In this document: piece after piece, positions 25,381 through 36,400 of the stretch | How the letters are laid out: each line of letters opens with the position of its first letter | Numbering within the stretch: position 1 is the first letter of the stretch | Assembly: GCA_037833965.1 (NCBI GenBank) | Contig: AP031355.1 | Coordinates: 24,019,501-24,083,500 of the forward strand | Length of the DNA: 64,000 nucleotides | Direction: 5' to 3' | Source: Marchantia polymorpha subsp. ruderalis | Lineage: Eukaryota > Streptophyta > Marchantiopsida > Marchantiales > Marchantiaceae | Notes under the pieces: generated by a model | Database searches by the model: none | What the model saw: the letters and a program-made list of their open reading frames with translations, nothing else | Told to the model about the DNA's origin: nothing | Program-made: the position numbers and the translations under genes

Positions 25381-28300
25381 ACAAATCATGTAAAGGGTTA
25401 AGGGAAACGCTGGGGCTGAAATGGGGCCAAAAGTGAAGAAGTGCTTAGAAGGGGGCAGTAGGGTGCTTAGGAATCGGACTCTCGGGAGCCCCCGGAATCC
25501 CTTGAGATTCCCTGCGTATGGTCCAAACGCCCTCCCCTAATCGAGGACAAAGTCTTCCCCACTTGTGCACTACGGACAAGCCCAAGCCCGGACCCGGCGC
25601 AGCGAGGGGGCTCGCTCCGTGAGACAGCGTGTAAGAGGAAACAGGAGCTCCGGGGATTTTGAAGCAGACGCCCAAGCCAGATAAGGATTTCCATAGTGGA
25701 GGACAGGACAGGACACGATGTGTGTCGCACAAGCCTCCGGACGAGCTGCCCGGGGCAGCGCTCCGCAACCCCTGAGACCTCCATGGAGACGGACGCCGCC
25801 GGATTTCCCCAGTGGAGGGAGAGGAATGCCGCCCGCCCTCCCGTCGCACAGGTCTCCAGGCGGCCGACGTAAACGACAGAAGTGCGAAATTGGGGCTTCT
25901 GTTCCAGACCCTTCGAGAAGCAAAGAAGGTCTTCTCCCCGGGCCACAGCATTTAGCGACGGATTCCTGCTAGAGGACAATGCATGCCCGCTTCTTGTAGT
26001 TAGAGGCGGGGGTTGGGTTGGGGTAGGGCGGTGGGGTTGCCAGGGGGGTACCGTTTTAAAGGACGACCCTAAAGCGGGTGGGGGAAACCACTGTTGTTCG
26101 GGAGCTGACTCGGGGAAGACTGACCGCCTGCCCGCCCGCCCTTGTGGAGGGGCAGGGCTTCAAATATCCCAGGCAGAGGACAATGCATGCCTACCACGAG
26201 CGATGAGGAAGGTCTGGCTCCCGCGGTGGCGGACTGCTGTTCCCCTTGACGACGCCGGCCGGTAGGGAGGGAGGGGTGCGGGGGGAAGCGGGCGAGCTGG
26301 GGAGGAGGAGGAGGAGGGGCGTGGTAGGGTCGGGTAGGGTAGGAGTTCGGTGCGGGAGGGGAGGACAGTTCAAATCTCCCTCGGCGCAGGACATGTCGTA
26401 CGGGAAGACCTTTGTACAGGACCGGTCGTACAGCGAGCGCAGGGTCCGATGCGTCCACTACAAGCCAGTGTTCAAACTGATCAGGTGTGGTCAATTTAGA
26501 GTCGTGTCAAAGGTGGTAAAGTGCGCGACCTGGAGAATTCTTATTAAACGTGGATTAGTGGGGAAAGCATGATTAGAAAGAGGTGAAAGCCCGTGTTATG
26601 ACTGGAGGTGGGGGTTAGTGCAGGTCACTCGCGAACTCGGGCGACAAGTTGGGGGGAGGGAGAATAATTTCCGTATGCAGAGGACTGTTATGACCAGTGC
26701 GTATGAAGCGGCAGACTGCTAATGGATCCGTTAAGTGGCCTTATTAAGAACAGCCGGGCGATATTTAGCCTAATTAATTGACACCGACATCCGGTGTAAG
26801 CTCTGACGTCGAGGAAATGATTTTCCCAAATTAATGTCCCGGACGCTCGCTACGATACAAGGGACGAAATATGGGAAAAGAAAATTCCTTCACGCAGGAC
26901 ATTATGTCAGCCCCAGCCCCCATGTCAGGCCGCGGTGCCAGGGGAGGGTATAACCCCGCGCGAAAAGGGAGAAGCTCCTGGCCCAGAAACACTCTCGGCG
27001 CTAGGTTCGCGCTTGCGCCTTTTTCAAACGAGAGCCGTGACCGTTCGGAAATGGAGGCAAAGCTCGGAGGTTGGAGATCTGCAAGCGCCAATAAACGTGG
27101 AGAGCACGAAAATCCGGTCGCGGCAGGGCGGGCGGTACAGCGGTACGGAGGCTCGAGGGCTAATGACCGCTCGAGAAGGCTCGAAGCCCGCTCCGCCCTG
27201 AAGCCCCGATTGGCCACATCGGTCGCTTCGGGTGGTTGGGTTTCGGGACCCGGGCGGGACAGTGACGGCGACCATGACCGCCTCTTGACGTTGGCGAGAA
27301 GGGGATTCTTGTCGCCCCGATATCGTCGTGTCCTAGAGCGGCGTCTGCACGACGGCAGCGGGTGAGCGGCGGGGGGCTTGGGCTTGGGGCTGGGGCTGGG
27401 GCTGCGCTCGAACGCAACGAGCTTGAGCTCGAGAGTGAAAGAGAGTGAGAGTGGCGGCAAATCGACGCAAGGGGTTGGACGAACACAATGAGACGCAAGT
27501 TGGAGCGAGAATCGTGTCGTCGCTTATCCAGGCGGAGAGTTCGGCGGGCTTCTTACTTTAAAGTATGTCTGCAAGTGGATGCTTGTTTGTTCTGGAGCTT
27601 CCACCAGTCCACATGAGCTGCCTTTGCCATTCTCCATAATTCGAGCAGTTGACGCAGTCAGCCGCAGCCCAGCTCCGCCAGCCACCCAGCCCAGCCCAGC
27701 CCGCTGCTTTGAGAGCGAGCGAGCCAGCCTCCCCCAGCCGCGAGTGGGCCAGATGGTAGCTACAAGCGACACTCGACAACTTGTTTGTTGTTGGCATGGA
27801 TCTGCGTTTGCGAATTCCCTTCGCCATGGCAGTTATGTTCCAAAACCACTGTAGATTTAGTCGAGCGAGTGAATAATCGCCAATTACTGTACGTGCATGT
27901 CAGCAGCCACAACGGATCGTATGCGAGCTGTATGATGCTCATGGAGGCCTTCAACGAGAATTTGGGGTCAGGCCAAAATGCATGCCCGAGAGAGGCAAGG
28001 GCTTAAAAAATGGGGGCAGTGGAAGAAGATATGGAGAGAGAGTGTGGAGGTTTGAAATCTTTGAGACTCGTGTAGAATGGGGGGCAATAAAAGGCTCGGT
28101 GGTCAGTTACTGCCAGGGCCTTCAATCTAAATTAGTGGTTCCATAAATGTGCAGGCGAGCATCTGCAGCCATGGCGCCAGCTTTCCAGACTGGGCCACAG
28201 GAGACCTCCTCTAGCGGCCCCTCCCGGGGCCTAGCTAGCTAAGCGAGAGGGCTAGATCAGAGCGTTCGTTCGGGAAAGCAGGGGGAGGCTAGGGGTTGTA

Positions 28301-28382
28301 CGTAGACGTATTGAAGTCAATGGGTGGGTCGAGTTTTGTTTGAAACGCAACGAGTTTACGAAAGTGGACAATTCAAACGCTC

Positions 28383-28425
28383 GGGGTTGGGGTTGGGGTT
28401 GGGGCGGGGGGAGGGGGGGAAGGGG
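28383..28425 (+). repeat. G-tract array, G-quadruplex candidate
   Basis: Four runs of GGGG separated by TT, followed by longer G runs, give a textbook intramolecular G-quadruplex pattern on the plus strand. Confidence 0.75.
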
Positions 28426-29449
28426 ATGGATACCGGGTGGGACCCACAGGCGAATAAGGAACAATCTGTGACCACACTAAACGCTCCGGGACCGATCGTG
28501 CTGCTACTGGGGGCATGGTGTGCACCGGGAGAGGGCGGCGCAGTTATGTCTCATGGGCCTTCCTTCCGTGTTCGAGAGCAGGGCTTGGGGCAGGGCTTGA
28601 GGTTGGGGCATGATGCCAAGCGGATGAAGTAACATCACGCCTGACGGGGCCTGATTTGAACACTCATATATCCGCTGACAGGCTACAAGGGCAGAGGTAG
28701 GTTTGCGGTCATAGTCTAGATACCCCCGACACACTAAAGAGCGGGGGCATGCCACCATCGCCATGGTTACCACTTGCAGATGTCCATAACCATGGCGCGG
28801 TAATAAACCGGGGCAAACGACGACGACAGCGGGAGGGAGGGGCAGGGGCAGGGGAGGGGCAGCGCTTGCTGAAAGCAGAGCCCCTCCCGCGGGAGGACGG
28901 GGGCGAGGGAGTCGACCGGGGGCGGCGGCAACCGGGAAGAAACGCCGGGGGGGCTCAGACAAACAACACGTGCACATCGAGAGGGTGACGTAGAGACGCG
29001 CAAACTGCAGGCAGCAGCAGGAGACGAGTGAAACGCGAGGGAGGCGGGGGAGTGGGGGAGGGGGGAAAGTAAGTGAGGGAGGGGGATGGGGAAACGAGAT
29101 TCACGGGCAGCGATGACAAGTCGGACGGCCCGAGATACTGAATGAACGAACTTGCGATGACCGGTGGCATATTTATTGAATTACAAGGATGTGGCAGCTT
29201 CTAGCTAGAAGCTCGAAAAATTGGTCTTTACTTGACTGACTGACTCACTGCTTGCTAACCATGATGATGATGATGATGATGAATGTTGCGCCCTCTACGT
29301 GAACACTCTCCCTCTTCTCTATGCAAGAACCCCCGTGCCATCAGGACTCTCGAGGCTTCAGGTCGTCAATGTTTGAGTGCCTCTCTTTCCCCACTGCAGA
29401 TTTAAAGCGATCGGCACTAAAATACAGTGTTTAATAATGTAAACTTTCT

Positions 29450-29456
<7 letters not shown>

Positions 29457-29483
<27 letters not shown>
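29457..29483. repeat. (CT)n microsatellite
   Basis: A CT dinucleotide run about 350 bp downstream of the stop codon of the minus-strand TIR-NB-ARC gene. Confidence 0.9.
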
Positions 29484-29834
29484 GACGGGGTGGTGCCTTC
29501 TTCTCACGGCAAAACCCTTTCACACAAAAAAGGAAATGGGGCCTCAAAGAATTTGTCGTCGGATATCTCTCTTCTCTACACTACTTGGATACCCAAATCT
29601 GAAGGTACTCAGAATAAGCTATTAAATTACAGGATTGCCTGTGTCTCCAAGGTCCCCAAGGATAACAACAGATGCTAAAAGGATATCTACTGAATGGACA
29701 AAGACAGCTGCTGCTGCTGCTGTGCATCGGAAGCGATCGTATAAAGTAGGAAGATCCGGGAGGAATCCGGAATCGTAGCAATTTGAGAGACTTCTGGGGA
29801 TGGCTTCCGATGGAATCGATTCGATCGAGAGGGC

Positions 29835-32800
29835 TCAGGCGTTGTTGCGAGCCCGGACCAATTTGGCCAGAGTCTCCTGGGCGGAGATGGTGTCCGGGTG
29901 CTCGGCTCCGAGCATGACCATGCGGATGCTGATGCAGGTCCGGCACAGCTCCTCGCCCGCGTCGCAGAGGCCGCCTCGGAGCAGCAGCTTGGCGCGAGTC
30001 TCCAAGAGGTGCGCCTTGAGCAGCGTCAGATCGTGCCACACGTAGTCGTCCACCTGATGGGACCTGCCCTTGGCGCGGCGCCAGCAGAAGGATTTGTCGC
30101 CGATCTGCGACACGAACGACTTCTCGATGTCGTCCAGGCCATTGAAGCACAAGTGCAGCAGCTCCAGCGCCGCCTGGCACCGCGTGAAGGACGAGAAGGT
30201 TCGGAGCGCCAGCGGCAGCACCACCTTGCGCGTGAAGCTGAGCAGCTCCGGCACGCGCAGCTCCACCGTCACGGGATCGTTCCCGAAGCGCAGCACCAGA
30301 AAACACGCCGCCCAGAACTGCTCCAGATGCAGCGCCAGCACCCCGCTCCTCCTCACGCCCTGCACCACGGCCCTGGCCGCCGCCACGCCCCCTCTCCTTC
30401 TCAGAAACACCTGCACCACGTCGCTGAAATAAACGCACCCTTGCCTCGATGCGCGTCGCGCGACCCCGTACTGGATCAGCAGATACGCCGCCTCGCCCCC
30501 GGCCCTGCGAGATTTCGACGCCATACAGCACCAGAACACGACGCCCGTGCAGCTGCGCCAGCATTTACAAAGGGGCGATTTTTCCCGAAAGGTCGAGGCC
30601 GCCTGCGCCAGCAGATCGAACGGGATCGGCACGGGCGCAAACCAGCCCCCGACCAGCGCCATTTTGGCGGCCAGCTTGACGGGCCCGCTGCTGCTCTCGA
30701 GCAGCGCCATACACACATTCAGCAATCTGAACAAATGCGGATTGTTGCGCAGCACCTCGTCCTCGCGATTGCGCACGTCCGTGATGCCCTCGGCCTTGCC
30801 CATGAGCTCGAGCAATTCCGACGGCATAATGTGCAGCTCGGCCAGCAGCCGGCTCACGATGGCCAGGCCCAGCGTCAGGCGAGCGAGCTTCTCGTCGATG
30901 TCACGGAGCGCCTCGAGCTCCAGCGGCGAGAGGTGCCGACCGCCGCGCATGAGATCCACGGCCTCCGTGTTGGACAAGGTCGAGAGCTCGATGCACTTGA
31001 GGTGCATCACTCGCGGCAGCCTCGTCGTGATTATGACGTGCGATGCGCCGCCCGGACTCGGCAGCAATTCTGTAATCTCCTTGCCGTCCCACCAGTCGCG
31101 CTCGCTCTCCAAATTGTCGACAATTAAAAGGTAGGGCACGTCCCTCGACATTTCGCGCTTGATGCGCTGGTAGGCGTCGGTCTCCTGCTCGTCGAACGAC
31201 CGCACTCGAGCGCGATCGGGGCCTGCCTGCGTCTCCGACCCCACGTCCACGCCCAGAAACGCCGCCAGATTCAAGTAATTTTGCCGAATGTATCGATTCT
31301 CGGCGCTAAGCCACAAAATCGTCCTGTACTTGTCCGTGTTTCGGTAAGCATACTCGAGCGCCAGCTCCGTCTTGCCGATCCCTGCTGCGCCCGAGATGCA
31401 GGCGCAGCCCTGATTGCGCGATGAGGTCGGATCCACGTTGTCCTTGGCGTTATGCGCCTCGCGCTTGCGCTGCATGTGCCTCTCGCGGTGCAGCTGCCTC
31501 CCGCGTTGCATGTCGCGCCCCCGCTGCGGCTCGCGCCCTCGAAGCGCTGCAGCAGCCTCTTTGTCGGCCTCGATCTCCGGCCTGCCCCCCGAGGGTTGAA
31601 TTCCAATTTCTTCCTCGAGCTCCTTGCCCTTCAGCTGCTGCTGTTGGGCGGCGCTGGACGAGGCGCCTCGAAATTTCTGGCTGCTGCTGCTGTCGGCCGG
31701 ATCGCCGGGCTTTCTCGATGGCTCCTGCAGCTCCTGCTGCGGGTAGTCCATGGTGAGCGACAGCATTTCCTCGAGATGCTTCAGCTCCTTCTCGCGGCCC
31801 GTGAAGGATGCGTTGCGGGGGAAGGGGAATTCATCGACATCGATTCGCTCCGTCTGCACGCGCTCGCGCTCGGCGATGCTTCGGCGGCCGAGGCGGGTGC
31901 CGAGCAGGCTGACGGCCTTGCGAATGCAGGCGCGCCAATTGCCATCATGAGCTTCGAGGCGCCACTCTTCGGATCTCAGCACGCCGTGCACCACATCCTT
32001 CCATTCGGCCTCGTCGCCATCGTACGCGGCCCAGAGCTCGCCGCCGTGCTTCTCCCAGATTTTGCCGCGCCTCTGGACGATGTCCTGCACGGCAATGTCG
32101 GCCGGGGCCAAATCGAAGAAGACCGGCACCAGGTTCCTGCGGTCCAGAAACACGCGCAGCTCCTCCATCGTCCATCGATTCCGAAACACACTTCGCGAAA
32201 TGATGACCACGCCGAACGTGGCCGAGTTCATAATTCGCCGACTGATATCATGGCTGCGCGTGTCCGAAAACAGCGATCGATCCGCCGAGAAGCATGCCAC
32301 CCCCTGCAGCTCCAGCTCCGCGCGCATCCACTTGGCGAATCGCACCAGCGCCGGGCACTGCCCATACAGGCTGATGAACACATCGCAGCTCCTCGGCCTG
32401 CCTGCCGACGTCGGCGACGTGGATTGCCGCAGAAATGTCGATCCGGGGCTCGCAGCCGTGCGCAGGAAGCTCGGCCCCGGGCTCTCTCCTGCTGCTGCTG
32501 CAGATTGGAATGCGCCCGACGAGGCGCCGTATTGCGGCGGCGAGAAGGGCGATTCGCGCAGCGGGCTGACGAGGAGAGCGGGATTCGGGCGCACGACGAC
32601 GGCGGGCGGCGCTCGGTCTCCTCGAGGAGTGTGGATGGCAGACGACGAGAACGAGCCCGAGGGCGGCGTGAGGAACGGAGTGGCCGAGGTCGGCGTCGAT
32701 GGCGAGAAGAATGGCGAGTCGGACGCTGATGCGAACGCCGAGTACGTGGGCGAGCCGGGATTTCGAAACGAGCGCGACGGCGATCCTCCGTTCGAAGGAA

Positions 32801-33443
32801 TCGATGTCGATGCTCCTGCTCCTGCTCCTGCACTTGCACCTGCACCTGCACCTGCACCGCCCCCAATCCCCGCTGCTGCTGCTGCTGATGTCGATGGAGT
32901 GGACATGAGGACCGTGGCGCTTGAGGTTTTGTCCGGGGAAGCTCCGAGAGACGAGACGGACGACGAGCCCGACGACGAGAGCGAGGTCGATCCTGCAGAC
33001 GATGGCGACGAGGAAGAAGATGAGGAGATTGTCGAGGAGGATCCGCCGGACTGTGCACGCGCAGGAGAAGCGCCAGCGAGAGGAGGAGCAGGAGGAGGAG
33101 GAGGAGGAGAGATGAGAGGGGCAATGCTGTGAGAGACGGAGGGCGACGAGGGCGACGACGAAGGGTCGGTGAATCGCACTCCAGAGCCAGCGGCGCTGCT
33201 GCGGCGCGCGGGCGAGGGGAAGGAGACATTGCTGCCGAGCAGAGGCGGGTGCGGCAGCGGCGAGGGAACTGGAGGTTCCGACCACGGCACCGGAGGACGA
33301 GGGCACGCGAGCGACGACGACGAGGACGACGAGAGAGCGGGATTCGTCGAAGCGTCGGGCACCGAAGATGGCGAAGAAGCCGCTCGCGCTGAATTGTCCG
33401 TCAAATGCGATGATGCACCAGCAGATGCGGAACCATTATCCAT
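29835..33443 (-). CDS. TIR-NB-ARC-TPR protein (TNP-type immune/cell-death protein)
   Basis: A 1,202-residue single-exon gene. Residues 1-350 are low-complexity Ser/Pro/Ala/Gly, probably disordered. A TIR domain follows at about 352-505 (CDVFISLYGQ start; WTMEEL at 424-429, where the Glu expected for NADase activity lies). A Gln/Arg-rich linker spans about 560-670. The NB-ARC region has Walker A SGAAGIGKTELA (684-695), Walker B-like YLLIVDNLE (771-779), HVIITTR (802-808) and a GLPL-like TLGLAIVSRLL (857-867). The C-terminus (about 1139-1197) is TPR-like and contains LGAEHPDT (1178-1185), typical of TPR_10/kinesin-light-chain repeats. This order matches the land-plant TIR-NB-ARC-TPR ('TNP') class, linked to cell-death control in some plants. 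There is no LRR. The ATG at 33,443 is the first in the frame; the stop is at 29,835-29,837. The coding sequence is intact, intronless and very GC-rich, unlike its intron-rich neighbours. Confidence 0.9.
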   Translation of the reverse strand: MDNGSASAGASSHLTDNSARAASSPSSVPDASTNPALSSSSSSSLACPRPPVPWSEPPVPSPLPHPPLLGSNVSFPSPARRSSAAGSGVRFTDPSSSPSSPSVSHSIAPLISPPPPPPAPPLAGASPARAQSGGSSSTISSSSSSSPSSAGSTSLSSSGSSSVSSLGASPDKTSSATVLMSTPSTSAAAAAGIGGGAGAGAGASAGAGAGASTSIPSNGGSPSRSFRNPGSPTYSAFASASDSPFFSPSTPTSATPFLTPPSGSFSSSAIHTPRGDRAPPAVVVRPNPALLVSPLRESPFSPPQYGASSGAFQSAAAAGESPGPSFLRTAASPGSTFLRQSTSPTSAGRPRSCDVFISLYGQCPALVRFAKWMRAELELQGVACFSADRSLFSDTRSHDISRRIMNSATFGVVIISRSVFRNRWTMEELRVFLDRRNLVPVFFDLAPADIAVQDIVQRRGKIWEKHGGELWAAYDGDEAEWKDVVHGVLRSEEWRLEAHDGNWRACIRKAVSLLGTRLGRRSIAERERVQTERIDVDEFPFPRNASFTGREKELKHLEEMLSLTMDYPQQELQEPSRKPGDPADSSSSQKFRGASSSAAQQQQLKGKELEEEIGIQPSGGRPEIEADKEAAAALRGREPQRGRDMQRGRQLHRERHMQRKREAHNAKDNVDPTSSRNQGCACISGAAGIGKTELALEYAYRNTDKYRTILWLSAENRYIRQNYLNLAAFLGVDVGSETQAGPDRARVRSFDEQETDAYQRIKREMSRDVPYLLIVDNLESERDWWDGKEITELLPSPGGASHVIITTRLPRVMHLKCIELSTLSNTEAVDLMRGGRHLSPLELEALRDIDEKLARLTLGLAIVSRLLAELHIMPSELLELMGKAEGITDVRNREDEVLRNNPHLFRLLNVCMALLESSSGPVKLAAKMALVGGWFAPVPIPFDLLAQAASTFREKSPLCKCWRSCTGVVFWCCMASKSRRAGGEAAYLLIQYGVARRASRQGCVYFSDVVQVFLRRRGGVAAARAVVQGVRRSGVLALHLEQFWAACFLVLRFGNDPVTVELRVPELLSFTRKVVLPLALRTFSSFTRCQAALELLHLCFNGLDDIEKSFVSQIGDKSFCWRRAKGRSHQVDDYVWHDLTLLKAHLLETRAKLLLRGGLCDAGEELCRTCISIRMVMLGAEHPDTISAQETLAKLVRARNNA

Positions 33444-36400
33444 AGAGAAGTGGTGAGGTCCCGACGTCGAGCGCGAGAGCTAACCATCCACGAGCCCAAT
33501 GGAGCAGCAGAAGAAGACCGAGATGCGCCGGGGATTGCACACATGGAAAAAATCACTCGATGCACTCAAATCGTTCACTGATTCGGAGCCGCAGCAGGAG
33601 CAGGAAACCATCTCCGACAATGAGAGCGAGAGACGAGAGACGAGAGATGATGCGGAGAGGAAGAGAGCGCCCAACCTCCGACAGAGAACCGAGCGCTCCG
33701 CCGCTGCACTCTCCCTCTCCCCGCTACATCAGTGGCTGTGGGGGGAAATCTGTAGCTGCACGGGCGAGTCCCTCGTCAGTCCGCCTTGGCCATTCATCTT
33801 TCCCCGAGCGGTCAACCTTCGCATTCTTCGCCTTCCTTTCCTACCGACTGCGCCCTCGCTCATTGCCAGCCCTCGCCCATTGCACCTCATACATCATAAC
33901 GAACACTGCACTGCATACACTACACTACACTAAGCGGCCTGCTGCTTGCTGCACATCCGACCTCTGTCTGGCCCGACGACCTCCAGACTCAATCCGCACC
34001 TCCGCATCCTACGACGACACAACGAGCTCGCGCACGCAGAGAAAGCGCCTTCTTCTTCTTCTTCCCCGCCCTGGGTCCGCTGCCAACATTTCGAACGCCT
34101 GCTCGAGGCCTGCTCGTCCTCCATTTCACATTCTACTTTGTGCTGCGACGTGCTCGACGCTCGAGTCTGCTAAGTCAGCTCCCTCCCACTCGCTCCACCA
34201 CTTGCCGAGCCGAGTCCCCGGCCCGAGCCGAGCGAGAGTTACATGCATAAAATAGATTAGAGCAGAGAGAGAAAGAGAGAGGGAGAGAGAGAAGAGGAGA
34301 GAAGACGAGTGGGAAGAGAGAGACGCACACGAGCAGGAAAGTAAAAAAGAAAGCGGGGGGCAGGAGACAAAATGCCTCAATCAGAACGCCGAGAATGGGT
34401 TTGGCCCGAGCTCTGGATTATTTGATTCTCTCTGCAGCAAGGGAGGGAACTCGAGGGGAAGGGGAGAGAGGTTGAAAGGACGAGAGAGAGAGGCCAGAGG
34501 AAACAAGGAAAGAGGGGCTAAGGAGGGCAACGAACGTCCGGGACGAAGACGACGAATCGGGGAATTGGGTTCCCGGACTATCGACGTCTTGCGACGGGGA
34601 TCTGACTGCAGCTTAATATGCCCAATCTGCGGCCGCTTGGCTTTCGGCAGTTGGTGGTTCCGACTCGCTCGCTCACTCGCTTATTTCCATATATTCAGTC
34701 CTCGTCTGTCGAGTGTTTGTCTGGCTGGGGGGCTGGGGCTGGGGCTGAGCCGAGGGGCTGCAGAGTGCTGCCGTTTGCGCTTGCGGGCGGGGTTCATGAA
34801 TGGCCCTGATTATATCGAGTTAATGCTCGAGTCCCGTCTATAATTCCACTGCTGGCCCATATATTGCTGACGTGCCGTCAACATCTACGGTTCATCCGGC
34901 CAGATTACCCCACCCCACCCCCCCGCTTACCGCTGTACGCTCCAGTACTTTTCTACCACTGTACCCCCGGCAAACCACGTCGACGGGTCGGCTCCAGAGC
35001 TACGCGGTTACCGGAATGCCGGGTGCATGCACGCTGGGGGGAGTTTGCCCCATGGCCCTCCCTTCCTCGCCCACCCGCTTGCCCGCTGGTTACAGTGGCG
35101 GCTAGGACTGGACTGTCGTGGCGTGTAGTGTACTGTAAAACTGAACGGAATGAATCTCAGGGGATGGGAATCGGGGGCTGCAGCCGATGAACTTCTCGTT
35201 TAACGGCGCCGCCGTACCTGGATTGCGTCACCGTAAAAGGCTAGTGACGTAGAATCATGAGCCGGCTCGCGGCTGCTCCGGGACAGACTTTGCAGACCGC
35301 TTACGATGCGACGCAGACGACAACTCGAGCATCGCAGACCCAGATTAGTCGATTCCTCTCTACTGGACGCGAGCCAGGCGAGCTCGATCCCGCAAACACA
35401 TCCCGTCGACGAGACGAGCACTAATCGAATGGCTGTCAAATGAGCCTCTGCTTCTCGTTTCCCACTCACGGTGCGGTTCGGGGACGAGGGGTGGGTGCAG
35501 CAGCAGCAGCAGGGCGAAGGAGAAGGGGACTGTTGTCTGGTAGTCTGCTCGGCGCTGATGACTGGTCTTGCCGCTGCAGTACGAGTGCTGTAGCTCGCGG
35601 AGATGGGCAGGGGAAGGGGAGGGGGGAGAGGAGAGGACGGGGGGTTATATATGACAATGCGAGTGTAAGTCTACTACTCCAGTGGTAAAGGAAGAAAGTA
35701 CACAAACAGACAGTGATTGAACTGTTTGCTGCCCAGTGCACCGTTTATAAATGCGTCTCTCCGCGTAACGGATCTGAAGCCAAAAGCTATGGAGATTGAC
35801 ATTGACGCCTGGATGGCCCCGGGATCATGACGATGATGATGATAGTCAGGCTCGCAGGAGGAGGAGGCGGCAGCAGCAGCAGCAGCAGATGGAAAGTGAA
35901 GCGAAGCGAAGCGATGATGTGTCGGCTTCGTTCGGCGGCCTGGTTCGGCTGCGTCGGGGATCGGGGGCTGGGCTGGGGCTGGGCTTGGGGCAAGCGATGG
36001 GAACAACAACGGGGCGATATGATTAGAGAGAGAGTGCGATGGGGAGAGGAAACAGTAGAGCGAGAGAGAGGGAATCGAGTCGGTCAACCTGCATGCGCAC
36101 AGATAGATACAGTACAGTAGATCATGTCAACAGATAGAATCCATGCCGCATTGTGATTGTGGCGATTCATTGCAAATGCAATTTCGCATGTAGCACGCCT
36201 ACGACGACGACGACGACGGGGGGCTGCATCAATAAAACCTCCAGCAGCAGCAGCAGCCGACCGATTCTCTCTCTCCCCCAATTCCTTACCCCAGCCCCAA
36301 CCCCAACCCCAACCCCCTGCTCGTGCCCTCCCCCCACTCCCCTCCCCGGCGACTCTGGACTCCGCTCTGCTGGCGGGGCAAGCCGATGTGGATGAATGGA

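Larger units (their letters stand above)
25381..29834. other. GC-rich non-coding region downstream of the TIR-NB-ARC gene
   Basis: This stretch is strongly GC-rich and full of open frames on both strands at once, as expected of GC-rich non-coding DNA. It contains G-tracts (27,371-27,403 and 28,383-28,425), an ATG-trinucleotide run (29,261-29,281) and a CT run (29,457-29,483). The word GACAATGCATGCC occurs twice about 200 bp apart (near 25,976 and 26,180). The 3' UTR of the TIR-NB-ARC gene should lie just below 29,835. Confidence 0.5.

Noticed and set aside
25445-27460. Many open frames of 80-210 codons on both strands
   Set aside because: All are in GC-rich DNA where stops are rare; low-complexity Arg/Pro/Ser composition and no family resemblance.
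29581-30564. 327-codon minus-strand frame overlapping the end of the TIR-NB-ARC gene
   Set aside because: It is a shadow in another frame of the same strand, with no recognisable domain.
29898-33132. Long plus-strand open frames (29,898-31,127, 31,452-32,729, 32,062-33,132) antisense to the TIR-NB-ARC gene
   Set aside because: They are by-products of very GC-rich coding sequence on the other strand; they show biased composition and no domain.
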